Origin: Xanthobacteraceae bacterium
Lineage (GTDB): Bacteria > Pseudomonadota > Alphaproteobacteria > Rhizobiales > Xanthobacteraceae
Direction: 5' to 3'
Assembly: GCA_019635585.1 (NCBI GenBank)
Contig: JAHBZE010000001.1
Coordinates: 1,860,001-1,924,000 of the forward strand
DNA length: 64,000 nt
Part shown: positions 9,775-18,858 of the stretch, piece after piece
How positions within the stretch are numbered: the stretch's first letter is position 1
Layout of the letters: each line of letters opens with the position of its first letter
Program-made: the position numbers and the translations under genes
The notes under the pieces: model-generated
The model's database searches: none
The model's input: the letters and a program-made list of their open reading frames with translations, nothing else
Told to the model about the DNA's origin: nothing

Positions 9775-11784
9775 ATGTCGTTGCCGCAACTCGCCACTTT
9801 CATTTTACGCCGACTGCCGGCGCTTTCGGTTCGCGCGCGCATCTTCACACTCGCGCTGATCCCGGTCGTGGGTCTCGCCATCATCGGCATCTTCTTCGCG
9901 AACGGCGAGCGCACGGTCAGCGCTTCCTTCGAGACGGTGCAGAACTCAAGCGATCTCGCCAACGCAAGCCGCGAGTTTAACAGCGCGCTTTCGGTCATGC
10001 GCGTGGCGATGAAGGATTACGTCGAGGGCAAGGACCGCGCGCAGAAGCAGGCCTTCTACGATCAACTCAGTATCGCCCTCGAAAATCTGACCACGATCGA
10101 AAAATACGCGGAGAAGCGCGACGCCACCACGATTGCGAAATTGCGCGGTTCGCTGGTGACGCTGCGCTCCAACTTCGAATATCTCGCCAAGGCGAAAAGC
10201 GAGCTCGGCTTCTCGGAAGAGGAGGGCATTCGCGCCCGCTTCGCTGAGGCGGCGGCCAAGGTGGAAACGCTCGTCACGTCGGACGTAGCGAAGATGTCCG
10301 AACTCGACGCGCTGCGCCTGATTGCATCGCTTTCGCAGTTACGCCGCTACGAGATGGAGTTCATTCTTTCCGGAGATCTTTCCGCGACCTACCGAATTTA
10401 CGGCGAACTCGCGACTTTCACCGGCCATCTCGGAAAGTCCGGACTTCCCGAGGCATTGAAGAACGGAATCACGGAAGCGGTCGAGAAGTACCGCAACGAA
10501 TTCGGCGAGTGGATTTCGCAGACGCGCGTAGTCTCGACGCAGTCGATCGTGATCCAGAATTCCACCGCGGACATGCAGACCGCGACCGACAACATCATCA
10601 TCCATGCGAAGCAGGCGCAGGCTACCGCGGCCAATTCTCTGGACGTATCGCAGTCGCGCACGCGCAATATCATCATCAGCGTTGGGATCGCGGTGGCGTT
10701 CCTTGGTCTTGCGCTCAACTGGCTGATCGGCTTGAGCGTGACGGGGCCGCTGCGCGGACTGTCCGAAGTCATGCGCCGCCTTGCGGGCGGCGAAACCGTT
10801 ACCGATATTCCGGCGGTCAACGCGCGCGACGAAATCGGCGCGATGGCGCGCACCGTGGTCGTGTTCCGCGATAACGCGCGCGAGCGAAAGCGCCTCGAGG
10901 GCGAACAGGCCGATGCTTCCAGCCAACGCGAAAAGCGTGTGCGTGTCGTTGAAGAACTGATCCGCCATTTCGGCGAGAGCGCCAACTCCGGTCTCGATGC
11001 CGTGCGCAAGGCCTCGCAAAAGCTGACGAGCGCCGCCGACAAGCTGGAAACCACCGCGGGCAACGTCGATTCCGAGGCATCGCGCGCGGGGCAGGCGGCG
11101 GGTGCTGCCTCCTCGAACGTCGCGCAGGCCGCGGTCGCGACCGAGCAGCTTTCGGTTTCGGTGTCCGAAGTCGCGCACCAGACCGCTACTTCCACCGAAG
11201 TCGCGAACCGCGCCGTTGCCGAGGCGCAGCGTTCGGTCGCGATCATGCGAAACCTGGGCGACGCCGCGTCGCGGATCGGCGAGGTCGTCGGTCTCATTCA
11301 ATCCATCGCCGCGCAGACAAATCTGCTTGCGCTCAACGCCACGATCGAAGCCGCGCGTGCCGGCGATGCCGGCAAGGGTTTCGCGGTGGTTGCGCAGGAA
11401 GTGAAATCGCTGGCCGCGCAGACCGCGCGCGCGACCGAAGACATCGCGCACCAGATCGGTTCGATCCAAGAAGCCTCCGGGGATGCCGCTACAGCAATCG
11501 ACACGGTTTCGACCGTGATCGAGGAAATGTCGGCGATCGCATCCTCCATCGCGTCGGCGATCGAGGAGCAGAACGCGGCTGTGGTTTCGATCGCCGAGAA
11601 CGTCGGGCGCGCGTCGAACGACGCCGATGCCGGCGCCGGCGCGATGAAATCGGTGCAGACGGCGGCTGCCGGAGCGACTGCAACCGCAAGCGAAGTTGCT
11701 GGGCTGGCCATTCATCTCGGCGGTGAAGCCGAGAAGCTCGATGCCGCGATCCGCGATTTCCTTCGTGCGGTCCGCGCCGCATAA
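9775..11784 (+). CDS. Methyl-accepting chemotaxis protein
   Basis: A 669-residue transducer. TM1 is at about 21-43, followed by a long, all-helical periplasmic region of about 250 residues (HBM-like bundle, unverified), TM2 at about 297-320 and HAMP at about 320-372. The cytoplasmic signalling domain has its hairpin tip at [20 protein letters not shown] and [15 protein letters not shown], the CheA/CheW contact region. The C-terminus [12 protein letters not shown] lacks a CheR-tethering pentapeptide. ATG 9775 (MSLPQLATF) precedes TM1; the open frame extends further upstream but codes for nothing recognisable there. No che or flagellar genes are in the window, so it is an orphan receptor. Ligand unknown. 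Confidence 0.93.
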   Translation: MSLPQLATFILRRLPALSVRARIFTLALIPVVGLAIIGIFFANGERTVSASFETVQNSSDLANASREFNSALSVMRVAMKDYVEGKDRAQKQAFYDQLSIALENLTTIEKYAEKRDATTIAKLRGSLVTLRSNFEYLAKAKSELGFSEEEGIRARFAEAAAKVETLVTSDVAKMSELDALRLIASLSQLRRYEMEFILSGDLSATYRIYGELATFTGHLGKSGLPEALKNGITEAVEKYRNEFGEWISQTRVVSTQSIVIQNSTADMQTATDNIIIHAKQAQATAANSLDVSQSRTRNIIISVGIAVAFLGLALNWLIGLSVTGPLRGLSEVMRRLAGGETVTDIPAVNARDEIGAMARTVVVFRDNARERKRLEGEQADASSQREKRVRVVEELIRHFGESANSGLDAVRKASQKLTSAADKLETTAGNVDSEASRAGQAAGAASSNVAQAAVATEQLSVSVSEVAHQTATSTEVANRAVAEAQRSVAIMRNLGDAASRIGEVVGLIQSIAAQTNLLALNATIEAARAGDAGKGFAVVAQEVKSLAAQTARATEDIAHQIGSIQEASGDAATAIDTVSTVIEEMSAIASSIASAIEEQNAAVVSIAENVGRASNDADAGAGAMKSVQTAAAGATATASEVAGLAIHLGGEAEKLDAAIRDFLRAVRAA

Positions 11785-11867
11785 ATCGCAAGACTTATAC
11801 TTACCAAGACTTGCATTTCCGCCGGTAAATCGCGATCTGAAGGGATATTCCCAAGCAGGAATCCCGC

Positions 11868-12740
11868 TTGCCGAAACCTGTTCGCATCGCCATCGACGCC
11901 TTCTGGCGCTTCAACGACGACGACGGCTGGGCGATCGCCAGTCACATCGCGCTTTCGGGCCTGATGGCGCTGTTTCCTTTTATGATCTTTGTCACGTCGC
12001 TTGCCGCGGTGTTCGGCTCGAAGGAACTCGCCGATAACACCGCGCAGATTTTGCTCGATACCTGGCCGAAAGAAGTCGCGGGTCCCATCGCGCGCGAAAT
12101 CCACGACGTGCTTACGAGCGTCCGCACCGACGCGCTCACCTTCGGCATCGCGCTCGCGGTTTATTTCTCGTCCAGCGGAATCGAAAGCCTGCGGATCGGT
12201 CTGAACCGCGCCTATGACGTCGGCGAGCAGCGCCATTTCTGGTGGCTGCGACTCGAATCCATCGGCTATGTGCTGATCGGCGCCGCCGGACTGCTCGCAC
12301 TTTCCTTTCTCGTCGTGCTGTGGCCGCTGATGTGGCAGACCGCGGTGAAGTTCATCCCGGCACTCGAGCCATTCCGCGGCATTGCAGCTTTCGTACGCTA
12401 CGCGACGGCGTCCGCGGTATTGGTCGTCGCCTTGATCGTTGTGCACATGTGGCTGCCAGCCGGACGACGGACCTTGAGCGAGGTCGCGCCGGGCATCATC
12501 GTGACGCTGATTTTATGGCTGATCGCGGGCGCCGCGTTCGGCTATTACCTCGGCCGGTTCTCTTACAATTACGTCACGACCTATGCCGGGCTTGCTTCTG
12601 TGATGATCGCACTCGTGTTTCTCTACACGACCGCGTCGATCTTCATTTACGGCGGCGAGTTGAACGCAGCGATCAAGGACGTACGCTACGCTCCCGCGAT
12701 CCAGAAGACGCCGAGAAAGACGAAGCGGCGGAAGCGCTAG
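11868..12740 (+). CDS. YihY/BrkB-family inner membrane protein
   Basis: A 290-residue protein with about six TM helices and the family motifs DDDGWAIASHIALSGLMALFPF near the N-terminus (residues 18-39), SSGIESLRIGLNRAYD, and NYVTTYAGLASVMIALVFLY near the end. The family was once linked to RNase BN and serum resistance (BrkB), but neither role is reliable, so function is open. The start is a TTG at 11868 with AGGA about 8 nt upstream. Its last codon overlaps the end of the convergent ccrA by 4 bp (12737-12740), leaving no room for a terminator between them. Confidence 0.88.
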   Translation: MPKPVRIAIDAFWRFNDDDGWAIASHIALSGLMALFPFMIFVTSLAAVFGSKELADNTAQILLDTWPKEVAGPIAREIHDVLTSVRTDALTFGIALAVYFSSSGIESLRIGLNRAYDVGEQRHFWWLRLESIGYVLIGAAGLLALSFLVVLWPLMWQTAVKFIPALEPFRGIAAFVRYATASAVLVVALIVVHMWLPAGRRTLSEVAPGIIVTLILWLIAGAAFGYYLGRFSYNYVTTYAGLASVMIALVFLYTTASIFIYGGELNAAIKDVRYAPAIQKTPRKTKRRKR

Positions 12741-14014
12741 ACCTTCGTTCCGGAAGCTTCAATCACGTCGTCAAAGCTACGCATGCCGGGGCGTTGCGCG
12801 TTGACGAGCACCGCCATGTTGCCGGGCTTGTGTTGGTTCTTCCACATCTTGGTGTGGGCGTGCGGAATTTCCTTCCACGGCAGCACTTCGCTCATGCAAG
12901 GATCGACCCGGCGGTCGAGCACGAACTGGTTCGCAGCCGCGGCCTGCTTCAGGTGCGCGAAGTGCGAGCCCTGAACGCGCTTCTGCCGCATCCAGACGTA
13001 ACGGGCGTCGAACGTGATATTGAAGCCGGTGGTACCGGCGCAGAACACGACCATGCCGCCGCGCTTCACGACCAGACAGGAAACCGGAAAAGTGCTTTCG
13101 CCCGGATGTTCGAAGACGATATCGACGTCCTTCTTGCCGGTAATATCCCAGATCGCCTTGCCGAACTTGCGGGCTTCTTTCACCCACTCGTTATATTCCG
13201 GCGTGTTGACCGTGGGCATCTGGCCCCAGCACTTGAAATCTTTGCGGTTGATAACGCCCTTGGCGCCGAGGCCGAGCACATAATCGCGCTTGTCGTTATC
13301 GGAAATGATTCCGATCGGATGCGCACCCGAGGCAGCGGCGAGCTGCACGCCGAACACGCCGAGGCCGCCCGATGCGCCCCAGATCAACACGTTATCGCCC
13401 GGCTTGATCGTGTGCGGCGCGTGGCCGAACAGCATGCGGTAGGCGGTGGCGAGGGTCAGCGTGTAGCAGGCCGACTCCTCCCACGTGAGATGCTGCGGGC
13501 GCGCCATCAACTGGCGCGACTGCACGCGGCAAAACTGCGCGAACGATCCGTCGGGCGTTTCGTAACCCCAGATGCGCTGCGAGGGCGAAAACATCGGATC
13601 GCCGCCATTACACTCCTCGTCATCGCCGTCGTCCTGATTGCAGTGGACGATGACTTCGTCGCCGACCTTCCAGCGCTTTACCTTTGCGCCGACTGCCCAG
13701 ACGATTCCGGAAGCGTCCGAGCCCGCGACATGGAACGGCTGTTTGTGCACGTCGAACGGAGAGATCGGCTGGCCCAAGCCTGCCCAGACGCCGTTGTAAT
13801 TCACGCCCGCCGCCATCACGAGCACGAGCACGTCCTCGTCGCCGACCGGCCAAGTCGGCACGACCTCGATCTGCATGGACTGCTCGGGCGGGCCGTGGCG
13901 TTCGCGGCGGATCGCCCAAGCGTACATTTTCGACGGAACGTGACCGAGCGGCGGGATTTCGCCGATCTCGTAGAGATCCTTTGGACCTGTCTGCAACTTC
14001 GTGACGGCCGACAT
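12737..14014 (-). CDS. ccrA: Crotonyl-CoA carboxylase/reductase
   Basis: A 425-residue medium-chain dehydrogenase/reductase close to the known Ccr length of about 430. Diagnostic blocks are KDLYEIGEIPPLGHVP at the N-terminus, MAAGVNYNGVWAGLG, the CNQDDGDDEECNGGDPMFSP insert specific to Ccr, the NADPH-binding ILIWGASGGLGVF-like block (here NVLIWGASGGLGVF), FKCWGQMP and QGSHFAHLKQA. It reductively carboxylates crotonyl-CoA to (2S)-ethylmalonyl-CoA with NADPH and CO2, the defining step of the EMC pathway. ATG 14014 is preceded by GGAG at about 5 nt; the frame is open to 14068 without homology. It is monocistronic as far as visible, and convergent with the YihY gene. Confidence 0.96.
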   Translation of the reverse strand: MSAVTKLQTGPKDLYEIGEIPPLGHVPSKMYAWAIRRERHGPPEQSMQIEVVPTWPVGDEDVLVLVMAAGVNYNGVWAGLGQPISPFDVHKQPFHVAGSDASGIVWAVGAKVKRWKVGDEVIVHCNQDDGDDEECNGGDPMFSPSQRIWGYETPDGSFAQFCRVQSRQLMARPQHLTWEESACYTLTLATAYRMLFGHAPHTIKPGDNVLIWGASGGLGVFGVQLAAASGAHPIGIISDNDKRDYVLGLGAKGVINRKDFKCWGQMPTVNTPEYNEWVKEARKFGKAIWDITGKKDVDIVFEHPGESTFPVSCLVVKRGGMVVFCAGTTGFNITFDARYVWMRQKRVQGSHFAHLKQAAAANQFVLDRRVDPCMSEVLPWKEIPHAHTKMWKNQHKPGNMAVLVNAQRPGMRSFDDVIEASGTKV

Positions 14015-14147
14015 GGCAGCTCCGGAAAGAAAAAGTCTCGGTTTGATGACGGGCGGAGCATGGCCCAAAGCATGTTGCAGCGCAATGTGCCTAAGGGCGA
14101 AGCAGCGACTTAAGCCTTCCGCAAGCCGGAACCGCTAGCGTCCGGAA

Positions 14148-15332
14148 ATGATGCCTTCCGACGCGACGTCACCGGCGCAGACGCGCCCGCTTCCGAAATG
14201 GTTCGAGTTGTTGCTGTTCGCTTTCGCGGTCGCCAACCTCGTCTGGCTGATAACCGCGGTGCTGACCGGAAGCTGGCTCTGGGACGAGACTGGCCGTTAT
14301 CTCTCGACCGATTTTTTGAATGTCTATGCCGCGGGAAAATTCGCGCTCCAGGGTGCGCCTGTCAGCGCATACGATTGGCCAACGCATAAGCAACTCGAAA
14401 TTCAGATCCTCGGTTACGACTTCAATGGCTATTACGGCTGGCACTATCCGCCGTTCTATCTGTTCGTCGCGGCGGCGCTCGCAATGCTGCCTTACGCGGC
14501 GGCACAGGCGGTGTGGCCTGCGATCACGTTCGTGCCGTTCGCGGCGGCGGTGCGGGCGAGCGCTTCGAGCAACACCGGATTTCTGCTTGCGCTGAGTGCG
14601 CCGGCACTGGTCGCAAACGCGATCGTCGGACAGAACGGATTTCTCACCGCGGCGCTGATCGGCCTTGTGCTCGTGCTGTTGCCGAAGCGGCCGGTGCTTG
14701 CGGGCATCTGCCTCGGGCTTCTCACCTACAAGCCGCATTTCGGGATTCTGTTTCCGGTGGCATTGATCGCGGCGGGCCATTGGCGCGCGTTTATCGCCGC
14801 CGGCGTTACCGCGCTCGTGCTCGCATTCGCGTCGATCGCCGCTTACGGCTTCGAGCCGTGGCTTGCCTTTGCGCACTGGCTGCCGGTGACGTCGCAGACC
14901 TTTCTCTCGGAAGGACAGGCGGAAATCCAGAAGATGCAGAGCCTGTTTGCGGTCGTCCGCACGCTCGGCGGCGAGGAATGGATCGCGTGGAGCGCGCAGA
15001 TTTTGCTGTCATCGGCGATCGCGCTTTTGGTCTGGAAGGTGTGGCGAAGTGCGCGATACGCCTATGAGACAAAAGCGGCGCTGCTTGGCGCGGGTGTGCT
15101 GCTCGCGACACCCTACATCTATCTCTACGACATGGTGACGATTACGATTCCGGCCGCGTTTCTGTTTGCGCTCGGCTTTCGCCGTTACGAATTCGCGGGC
15201 CTCGCTGCGATCATGCTTTTCATCGCGGCGTTTCCCTTCGTGAAACTACCGGTTGGTTTCATCGCCTCGCTTCTGCTGATGGCGTTGATCATGCGGCGGT
15301 TGTTTGCGCCGTCTTCCCGCGCTGCGGAATAG
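14148..15332 (+). CDS. GT87-family membrane glycosyltransferase (DUF2029)
   Basis: A 394-residue polytopic protein with about ten TM helices. The first periplasmic loop contains STDFLNVYAAGKFALQG and GWHYPPFYLFVAA, the DF-x-N-x-Y-A-G and H/Y-PP-x-Y pattern of the GT87 (polyprenol-phosphate-mannose-dependent mannosyltransferase-like) family. VGQNGFLTAALIG and LTYKPHFGILFPVAL are further family blocks. The likely donor is a polyprenyl-phosphate sugar; the acceptor is unknown. Start is ATG 14148 or the adjacent ATG 14151. It is divergent from ccrA, 133 bp away. Confidence 0.85.
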   Translation: MMPSDATSPAQTRPLPKWFELLLFAFAVANLVWLITAVLTGSWLWDETGRYLSTDFLNVYAAGKFALQGAPVSAYDWPTHKQLEIQILGYDFNGYYGWHYPPFYLFVAAALAMLPYAAAQAVWPAITFVPFAAAVRASASSNTGFLLALSAPALVANAIVGQNGFLTAALIGLVLVLLPKRPVLAGICLGLLTYKPHFGILFPVALIAAGHWRAFIAAGVTALVLAFASIAAYGFEPWLAFAHWLPVTSQTFLSEGQAEIQKMQSLFAVVRTLGGEEWIAWSAQILLSSAIALLVWKVWRSARYAYETKAALLGAGVLLATPYIYLYDMVTITIPAAFLFALGFRRYEFAGLAAIMLFIAAFPFVKLPVGFIASLLLMALIMRRLFAPSSRAAE

Positions 15333-15477
15333 GGTTTTCCACTACCGTTCGACCCTCCTCGCGCGCCGGCCTCAAACCGGCCTATTATCCTTTCGTCTAA
15401 GAGAGGATTCGCGGGGGCGATGGGCGCCCGCGAGCAAATCCAGGCGGGCGACCGCATCATCCAAGGAGGACGGGGCT

Positions 15478-15719
15478 ATGTTAACCGGACAAGGAATCAT
15501 CATGCGGTCGCTGGCTGGCTTGCCGGCGTAATCATGAAGGGCTTCGGATTCGGCCTGATCGGCAACATTATCGTCGGTATCGTCGGCGCGGCGATTGCGA
15601 GCTGGCTGTTTCCCTATCTCGGCGTCTCGCTCGGCGGCGGCATCGTGGGCGCGATTATCGCCGCCACCATCGGCGCGATCATTCTTCTTTTCATCATCGG
15701 ACTCGTGAAGCGGGCCTGA
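15478..15719 (+). pseudogene. GlsB/YeaQ/YmgE-type small membrane protein, apparent frameshift near the N-terminus
   Basis: The strongest start is ATG 15478, 8 nt after AAGGAGG. That frame reads MLTGQGII then MRSLAGLPA and stops after about 17 codons. One frame over, from 15504, the sequence reads AVAGWLAGVIMKGFGFGLIG and continues through two further TM segments to LLFIIGLVKRA (stop 15719), which is a good GlsB/YeaQ stress-response membrane protein. ATG 15478 and codon 15504 are 26 nt apart, so joining them needs a 1-nt (or 3n+1) deletion. The residues normally linking the GII block to the AGWLAG block are also missing. Alternatives are a sequencing error, or a functional shorter protein starting at ATG 15534, which has no clear ribosome-binding site. 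Confidence 0.55.
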
Positions 15720-15740
15720 CGCAAAGCTTTTCCGAAACGA

Positions 15741-15778
15741 AAAAAGCCGGCGAGGATTTTCCCCGCCGGCTTTTTGTT
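15741..15778. terminator. Bidirectional intrinsic terminator
   Basis: A perfect 12-bp stem (15741-15752 pairing with 15764-15775, core GCCGGC) closes an 11-nt loop. It has an A-run on the left and a T-run on the right, so it can end both the GlsB-type transcript and the convergent secreted-protein transcript. Confidence 0.92.
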
Positions 15779-15795
15779 TGGTTGCTACAACTGAA

Positions 15796-16161
15796 CTAGT
15801 TCAACGTTCTGCGAAGAATGCCGTCGCCGCAGAAAACGCAACAGCGATCGCAGGACTGTTTGCCGTTCAGGCCGACGCCCCAATAGGTGCGGGCATCGCC
15901 CTTGACCCAGCCGCCGTAGCAGATTTTTTCGCCGCTCTGGCAGGCGAGCTTATAGGTCTGTGTGTCGCCGCGATTGAGATTGTAGGCGCGGTTGCCGCCC
16001 GGCCAGGCGTGGTTGCGGTTCTGGGAATAGAACTCAACCTGAATGTCGCGGCCATAATCGTTAGTAATCTCGAATGAAATTTCCTGCGCCTGAACGGTCG
16101 TCGTCGGCGAAACCAGCGTCAACGCAACGCCCAAGGCCAAGAGTGCCCCTCTGAACCACAT
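15796..16161 (-). CDS. Secreted Cys-rich protein of unknown function
   Basis: A 121-residue protein with a clear Sec signal peptide (MWFRGALLALGVALTLVS to VQA, cleavage after about residue 25). The mature part is aromatic and polar, about 95 residues, with cysteines at KLACQSGEKICYGGW and the terminal cluster SCDRCCVFCGDG. The spacing C-x2-CC-x2-C suggests disulfides or a metal site. I do not recognise the family. It converges on the 15741 terminator and is divergent from ecm, with 227 bp between starts. Confidence 0.7.
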   Translation of the reverse strand: MWFRGALLALGVALTLVSPTTTVQAQEISFEITNDYGRDIQVEFYSQNRNHAWPGGNRAYNLNRGDTQTYKLACQSGEKICYGGWVKGDARTYWGVGLNGKQSCDRCCVFCGDGILRRTLN

Positions 16162-16388
16162 TTCTTACTCTCCGCTCCCGTGGGCCGCCCCCGGTTCTCC
16201 CCGTGGCTTAGACCCGCTTGTTTTGACCCATTTAGATTGCCGCGCCGCAGCGTTCAGGTCTAGTGCGCGGGCGCATCAGTCCGGTCGATTTTGCGTGAAC
16301 CGAGAGCGTGCTAGGGGTTATGCTGCATTGCAGGAGAGACGCCGCCGCCCACCTTTTATTTCTGTCGGGAGCGGCCGGGGCAGAGCCG

Positions 16389-18392
16389 ATGGCTGAAAAA
16401 AAGAGCAACGGTTCAATTTCCACGAAGCCGAAAGAGGCACCGTGGCTGATCCGCACCTATGCGGGTCACTCGACTGCGGCGGAATCCAATAAGCTTTATC
16501 GATCAAATCTCGCCAAAGGACAGACCGGCCTTTCCGTTGCGTTCGATCTGCCGACGCAGACCGGTTACGACTCCGATCATCTGCTCGCCAAGGGTGAAGT
16601 CGGGAAGGTTGGTGTTCCGATCAGTCACCTAGGCGACATGCGGACGCTGTTCGACGGCATTCCGCTCGCTTCGATGAATACCTCAATGACCATCAACGCG
16701 ACCGCGGCGTGGTTACTCTCCCTTTATGTGGCGCTTGCGGAAGAGCAGGGCGCGCCGAAGACCTCGCTTTCGGGGACGACGCAGAACGACATCATCAAGG
16801 AATATCTTTCGCGCGGCACCTATGTGTTTCCGCCCGCGCCTTCGATGCGGCTGATCAAGGACACGATCCTTTACGCCACGCGCGAAGTGCCGAAGTGGAA
16901 TCCGATGAACGTCTGCTCCTACCACTTGCAGGAAGCGGGCGCGACGCCGGTGCAGGAACTCGCCTATGCGCTCGCGACGGCGATCGCTGTGCTTGATGGC
17001 GTAAAGGCTTCCGGTGAGGTGAAGGGCGCGGACTTCGAGGAAGTTGTCGGACGCATTTCGTTCTTCGTGAATGCGGGGCTCCGCTTCATCACGGAAATCT
17101 GCAAGATGCGCGCCTTCACCGAACTCTGGGAAGAAATCACGCGCGTGCGCTATGGCGTGACCAGCGAGAAGCTCCGCCGCTTCCGCTACGGCGTGCAGGT
17201 AAATTCGCTCGGCCTCACCGAGCAGCAGCCCGAGAACAACGTCTATCGCATTCTGCTCGAAATGCTCGCGGTCACGCTTTCGAAAAACGCGCGTGCCCGC
17301 GCGGTGCAACTGCCGGCATGGAACGAAGCGCTCGGCCTGCCGCGGCCGTGGGACCAGCAGTGGTCGATCCGCATGCAGCAGATCGTGGCTTTCGAGACCG
17401 ATCTTCTCGATTTCGGCGACATCTTTGACGGCTCGAAAGAAATCGAACGCAAGGTCGCCGAACTGAAAGCCGAAGCTCGCGAAGAGCTTGATCGCATCGA
17501 AGAAATGGGCGGTGCGGTCGCGGCGGTAGAATCGAGCTACATGAAACAGAAGCTCGTGGAATCGAACACCAGACGCCTGGAAGCGATCGAGCGCGGCGAG
17601 CAGACCGTGGTCGGCGTGAACCGCTTCACCGAAACCGAACCGTCGCCGCTGACGACCGGCGAAGGCGCGATCCTTACCGTGCCGGAGCATGTCGAGAAGG
17701 AGCAGGTCGAACGGCTGAGAGCGTGGCGCAACGCGCGCGACCAGAAGAAAGTTGCGTCGGCGTTGGAAGCGCTGCGCCGCGCCGCGTCCGAAGGCGCGAA
17801 CATCATGCCGGCGTCGATCGAAGCCGCCAAAGCGGGCATTACCACCGGCGAATGGGGCGCGACCTTGCGCGACGTATTCGGCGAGTATCGCGCGCCGACC
17901 GGTGTCGGACGTTCCGCGCGCCACGGCGCCGAAGGTCTCGAGGAAGTGCGTGGCGAGGTCGAGAAGGTTTCCAAGAAACTCGGCCGCCGCCTGAAGTTTC
18001 TCGTGGGCAAGCCCGGCCTCGACGGCCACTCGAACGGCGCGGAACAGATCGCGGTGCGCGCGCGCGACGCCGGGATGGAAGTGGTTTACGAAGGCATCCG
18101 GTTGACGCCCGCCGAGATCGTCAACGCGGCGCTCGAGGAAGGCGTGCATGTCGTCGGTCTTTCGATTCTTTCCGGTTCACACGTGCCATTGGTGCGTGAT
18201 GTGATGAGCCGGATGCGCTCGGAAGGTCTCGAGGTGCCCGTGATCGTCGGCGGCATCATTCCGCCGGAAGACGAGAACGTGCTCAAGCAATGCGGCGTCG
18301 CCGCGATTTACACACCGAAGAATTACGAGTTGAACCGGATTCTTTCGGACATCGTGCGCGTGGTGGATGCAAGCGCGTCCGAAGCAGCGTAA
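16389..18392 (+). CDS. ecm: Ethylmalonyl-CoA mutase (adenosylcobalamin-dependent)
   Basis: A 667-residue fused mutase: substrate TIM-barrel first (TYAGHSTAAESNKLYR, GLSVAFDLPTQTGYDSDH, NTSMTINATAAWLL), then a C-terminal B12-binding domain with the D-x-H-x-x-G motif DGHSNG at about 545-550 and LSILSGSHVPLV. Blocks such as WNPMNVCSYHLQEAGATP, NSLGLTEQQPENNVYRIL and LPAWNEALGLPRPWDQQW match Ecm rather than methylmalonyl-CoA mutase, which typically has an IDGT-type start and a longer chain. It converts ethylmalonyl-CoA to methylsuccinyl-CoA. ATG 16389 is chosen by homology; an in-frame GTG at 16308 would add 27 unconserved residues, and the RBS is weak for both. Confidence 0.93.
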   Translation: MAEKKSNGSISTKPKEAPWLIRTYAGHSTAAESNKLYRSNLAKGQTGLSVAFDLPTQTGYDSDHLLAKGEVGKVGVPISHLGDMRTLFDGIPLASMNTSMTINATAAWLLSLYVALAEEQGAPKTSLSGTTQNDIIKEYLSRGTYVFPPAPSMRLIKDTILYATREVPKWNPMNVCSYHLQEAGATPVQELAYALATAIAVLDGVKASGEVKGADFEEVVGRISFFVNAGLRFITEICKMRAFTELWEEITRVRYGVTSEKLRRFRYGVQVNSLGLTEQQPENNVYRILLEMLAVTLSKNARARAVQLPAWNEALGLPRPWDQQWSIRMQQIVAFETDLLDFGDIFDGSKEIERKVAELKAEAREELDRIEEMGGAVAAVESSYMKQKLVESNTRRLEAIERGEQTVVGVNRFTETEPSPLTTGEGAILTVPEHVEKEQVERLRAWRNARDQKKVASALEALRRAASEGANIMPASIEAAKAGITTGEWGATLRDVFGEYRAPTGVGRSARHGAEGLEEVRGEVEKVSKKLGRRLKFLVGKPGLDGHSNGAEQIAVRARDAGMEVVYEGIRLTPAEIVNAALEEGVHVVGLSILSGSHVPLVRDVMSRMRSEGLEVPVIVGGIIPPEDENVLKQCGVAAIYTPKNYELNRILSDIVRVVDASASEAA

Positions 18393-18401
18393 GCAGGGAC
18401 C

Positions 18402-18857
18402 ATGCGCTACGTTTTCCTTGTCGTTTCCTGGCTGATGCTCAGCCTCCTTGCCGCTTCCGCGGCAGACAAACCGCAGATCTTGCGCGACATTATGGCTTCG
18501 GCGGCTTCCCAGTGCCGCGGTGCCGGCGGCGTTCCGATAAAATTTGAAGCTGCCGGGGCCGAAATCGATCTCAACGGTGACGGCGCCGCCGACTGGGTGC
18601 TCGACTTCAGCGACATTCGTTGCGAAGGCGCGTCAAGCTACTTCTGCGGGCTCGCCGGGTGCCAGATTTACATCATCATGGCGCAGGGGGCGGATCACAT
18701 CTCCGCGTGGGGCGATGCCGTTTACGCTTGGCGGCAGATAAAGATCGGGGGAAGCCCCGGCCTTCAGTTCGACATGCACGAAAGCGCTTGCAAGAGTGCA
18801 GGGGCCTGCACGAAATCGTTTGTGTTCGACGGCAGCAGGCTCCGCGAAGTAAAGTAA
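18402..18857 (+). CDS. Secreted protein of unknown function
   Basis: A 151-residue protein with a signal peptide (MRYVFLVVSWLMLSLLAASA, cleavage near residue 20). The mature part contains DLNGDGAADWVLDFSDIRC, a Ca-loop-like D-x-N-x-D stretch, and paired cysteines (CEGASSYFCGLAGC; SACKSAGACTKSF). AGGG lies 5 nt before the ATG. It follows ecm by 9 nt and precedes the AEC transporter by 1 nt, so it may be cotranscribed with both, but nothing links it to the EMC pathway. Family not recognised. Confidence 0.75.
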   Translation: MRYVFLVVSWLMLSLLAASAADKPQILRDIMASAASQCRGAGGVPIKFEAAGAEIDLNGDGAADWVLDFSDIRCEGASSYFCGLAGCQIYIIMAQGADHISAWGDAVYAWRQIKIGGSPGLQFDMHESACKSAGACTKSFVFDGSRLREVK

Positions 18858-18858
18858 C

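Noticed and set aside
12242-14113. 623-codon plus-strand frame across ccrA
   Set aside because: Antisense to ccrA, whose identity is secure.
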